A DNA stretch of 64,000 nucleotides from an uncultured Porphyromonadaceae bacterium. GTDB lineage: Bacteria; Bacteroidota; Bacteroidia; Bacteroidales; Muribaculaceae. The DNA lies in the NCBI GenBank assembly GCA_900540205.1, contig UQER01000015.1, positions 1 through 64,000 on the forward strand, written 5' to 3'. Numbering within the stretch: position 1 is the first letter of the stretch; each line of letters begins with the position of its first letter. The position numbers were made by a program, and so were the translations under genes. The notes beneath the pieces were generated by a model. That model searched no databases, was not told where the DNA came from, and saw only the letters and a list, made by a program, of their open reading frames with translations. Below, piece by piece: positions 63,854 to 64,000 of this stretch.

Positions 63854-64000
63854 GGGCTTTTAAGGATTAAAAACGTTTGCGGTGTCATCATACAGATGTG
63901 GGGTGTTGTCAATAGGGTTAATATGTGCCTTCCTGCCCATGACTACACCCGGAGGGATAAGGCAGGCCGGCGGTTAAACTAATATCGGACATTCGTCCGT

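Overview
The window looks like a chromosomal segment of a Bacteroidales bacterium, most likely of the Muribaculaceae type. The evidence is a fused SecDF, a SusC/SusD pair with a BACON lipoprotein, DUF4271 and DUF4292 proteins, tight hemD-rnpA linkage, Bacteroidetes-type promoters (TTTG, about 19-20 bases, TAnnTTTG) and an absence of Shine-Dalgarno sites. Coding DNA is GC-rich, while two accessory stretches (about 48.9-53.9 kb and 58.8-62 kb) are visibly richer in AT. The genus is an inference.

Layout. 0.3-12.6 kb holds housekeeping genes: secDF, a minus-strand suf cluster (cvpA-like, sufB, sufC, sufD, sufS), a small outer-membrane protein, an acyl-ACP thioesterase, an EFR1-type ferredoxin and a DUF2027/Smr protein. 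12.7-33.1 kb holds a sugar/polyol kinase and a large divergent locus. Its minus arm encodes a polyol dehydrogenase, Na+/solute symporter, propeller-histidine-phosphatase fusion, BACON lipoprotein, SusC, SusD, two unrecognised proteins, a calcineurin-type phosphoesterase lipoprotein and a secreted protein with a sorting-type tail. Its plus arm encodes a LacI regulator, a second calcineurin-type phosphoesterase and an SGNH-like hydrolase. The two arms are separated by a cluster of LacI-type half-sites. The locus has no recognisable glycoside hydrolase or lyase but has three phosphoesterases, which suggests that it harvests a phosphorylated polyol or polyol-phosphate polymer.

33.2-48.8 kb is again core: a queA-like gene, APC antiporter, dut, TPR protein, DUF4292 lipoprotein, EnvC-like factor, the rnpA-hemD-DUF4271-Na/Pi operon, a YczE-like membrane protein, two small lipoproteins, SUI1/YciH, Sua5/YrdC and tRNA-Leu(TAA). 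Immediately after that tRNA comes an island of conflict-type genes (48.9-53.7 kb): a DUF3791/DUF3990 ADP-ribosyltransferase-like trio, a YhcG nuclease, an ORF6N protein, a zeta-toxin-like kinase overlapping a 58-residue partner, and a Fic protein. A gapless 54-bp repeat precedes three of these modules. 54-58.6 kb returns to core genes (yidD, meaB, branching enzyme, TIGR02757, SemiSWEET) and tRNA-Leu(CAA).

From 58.8 kb to the window end lies the left part of a mobilizable element next to tRNA-Leu(CAA). It carries an ECF sigma factor with a membrane partner, a MobV relaxase, a structured non-coding region (candidate oriT), a DUF3987 ATPase and a helix-turn-helix protein. Its integrase and right end would lie beyond the window.

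A separate feature is that short tandem repeats (a TAGCTATNN family and a GATGCAC family) begin at or within a few bases of several stop codons. This includes the 3' ends of convergent gene pairs.
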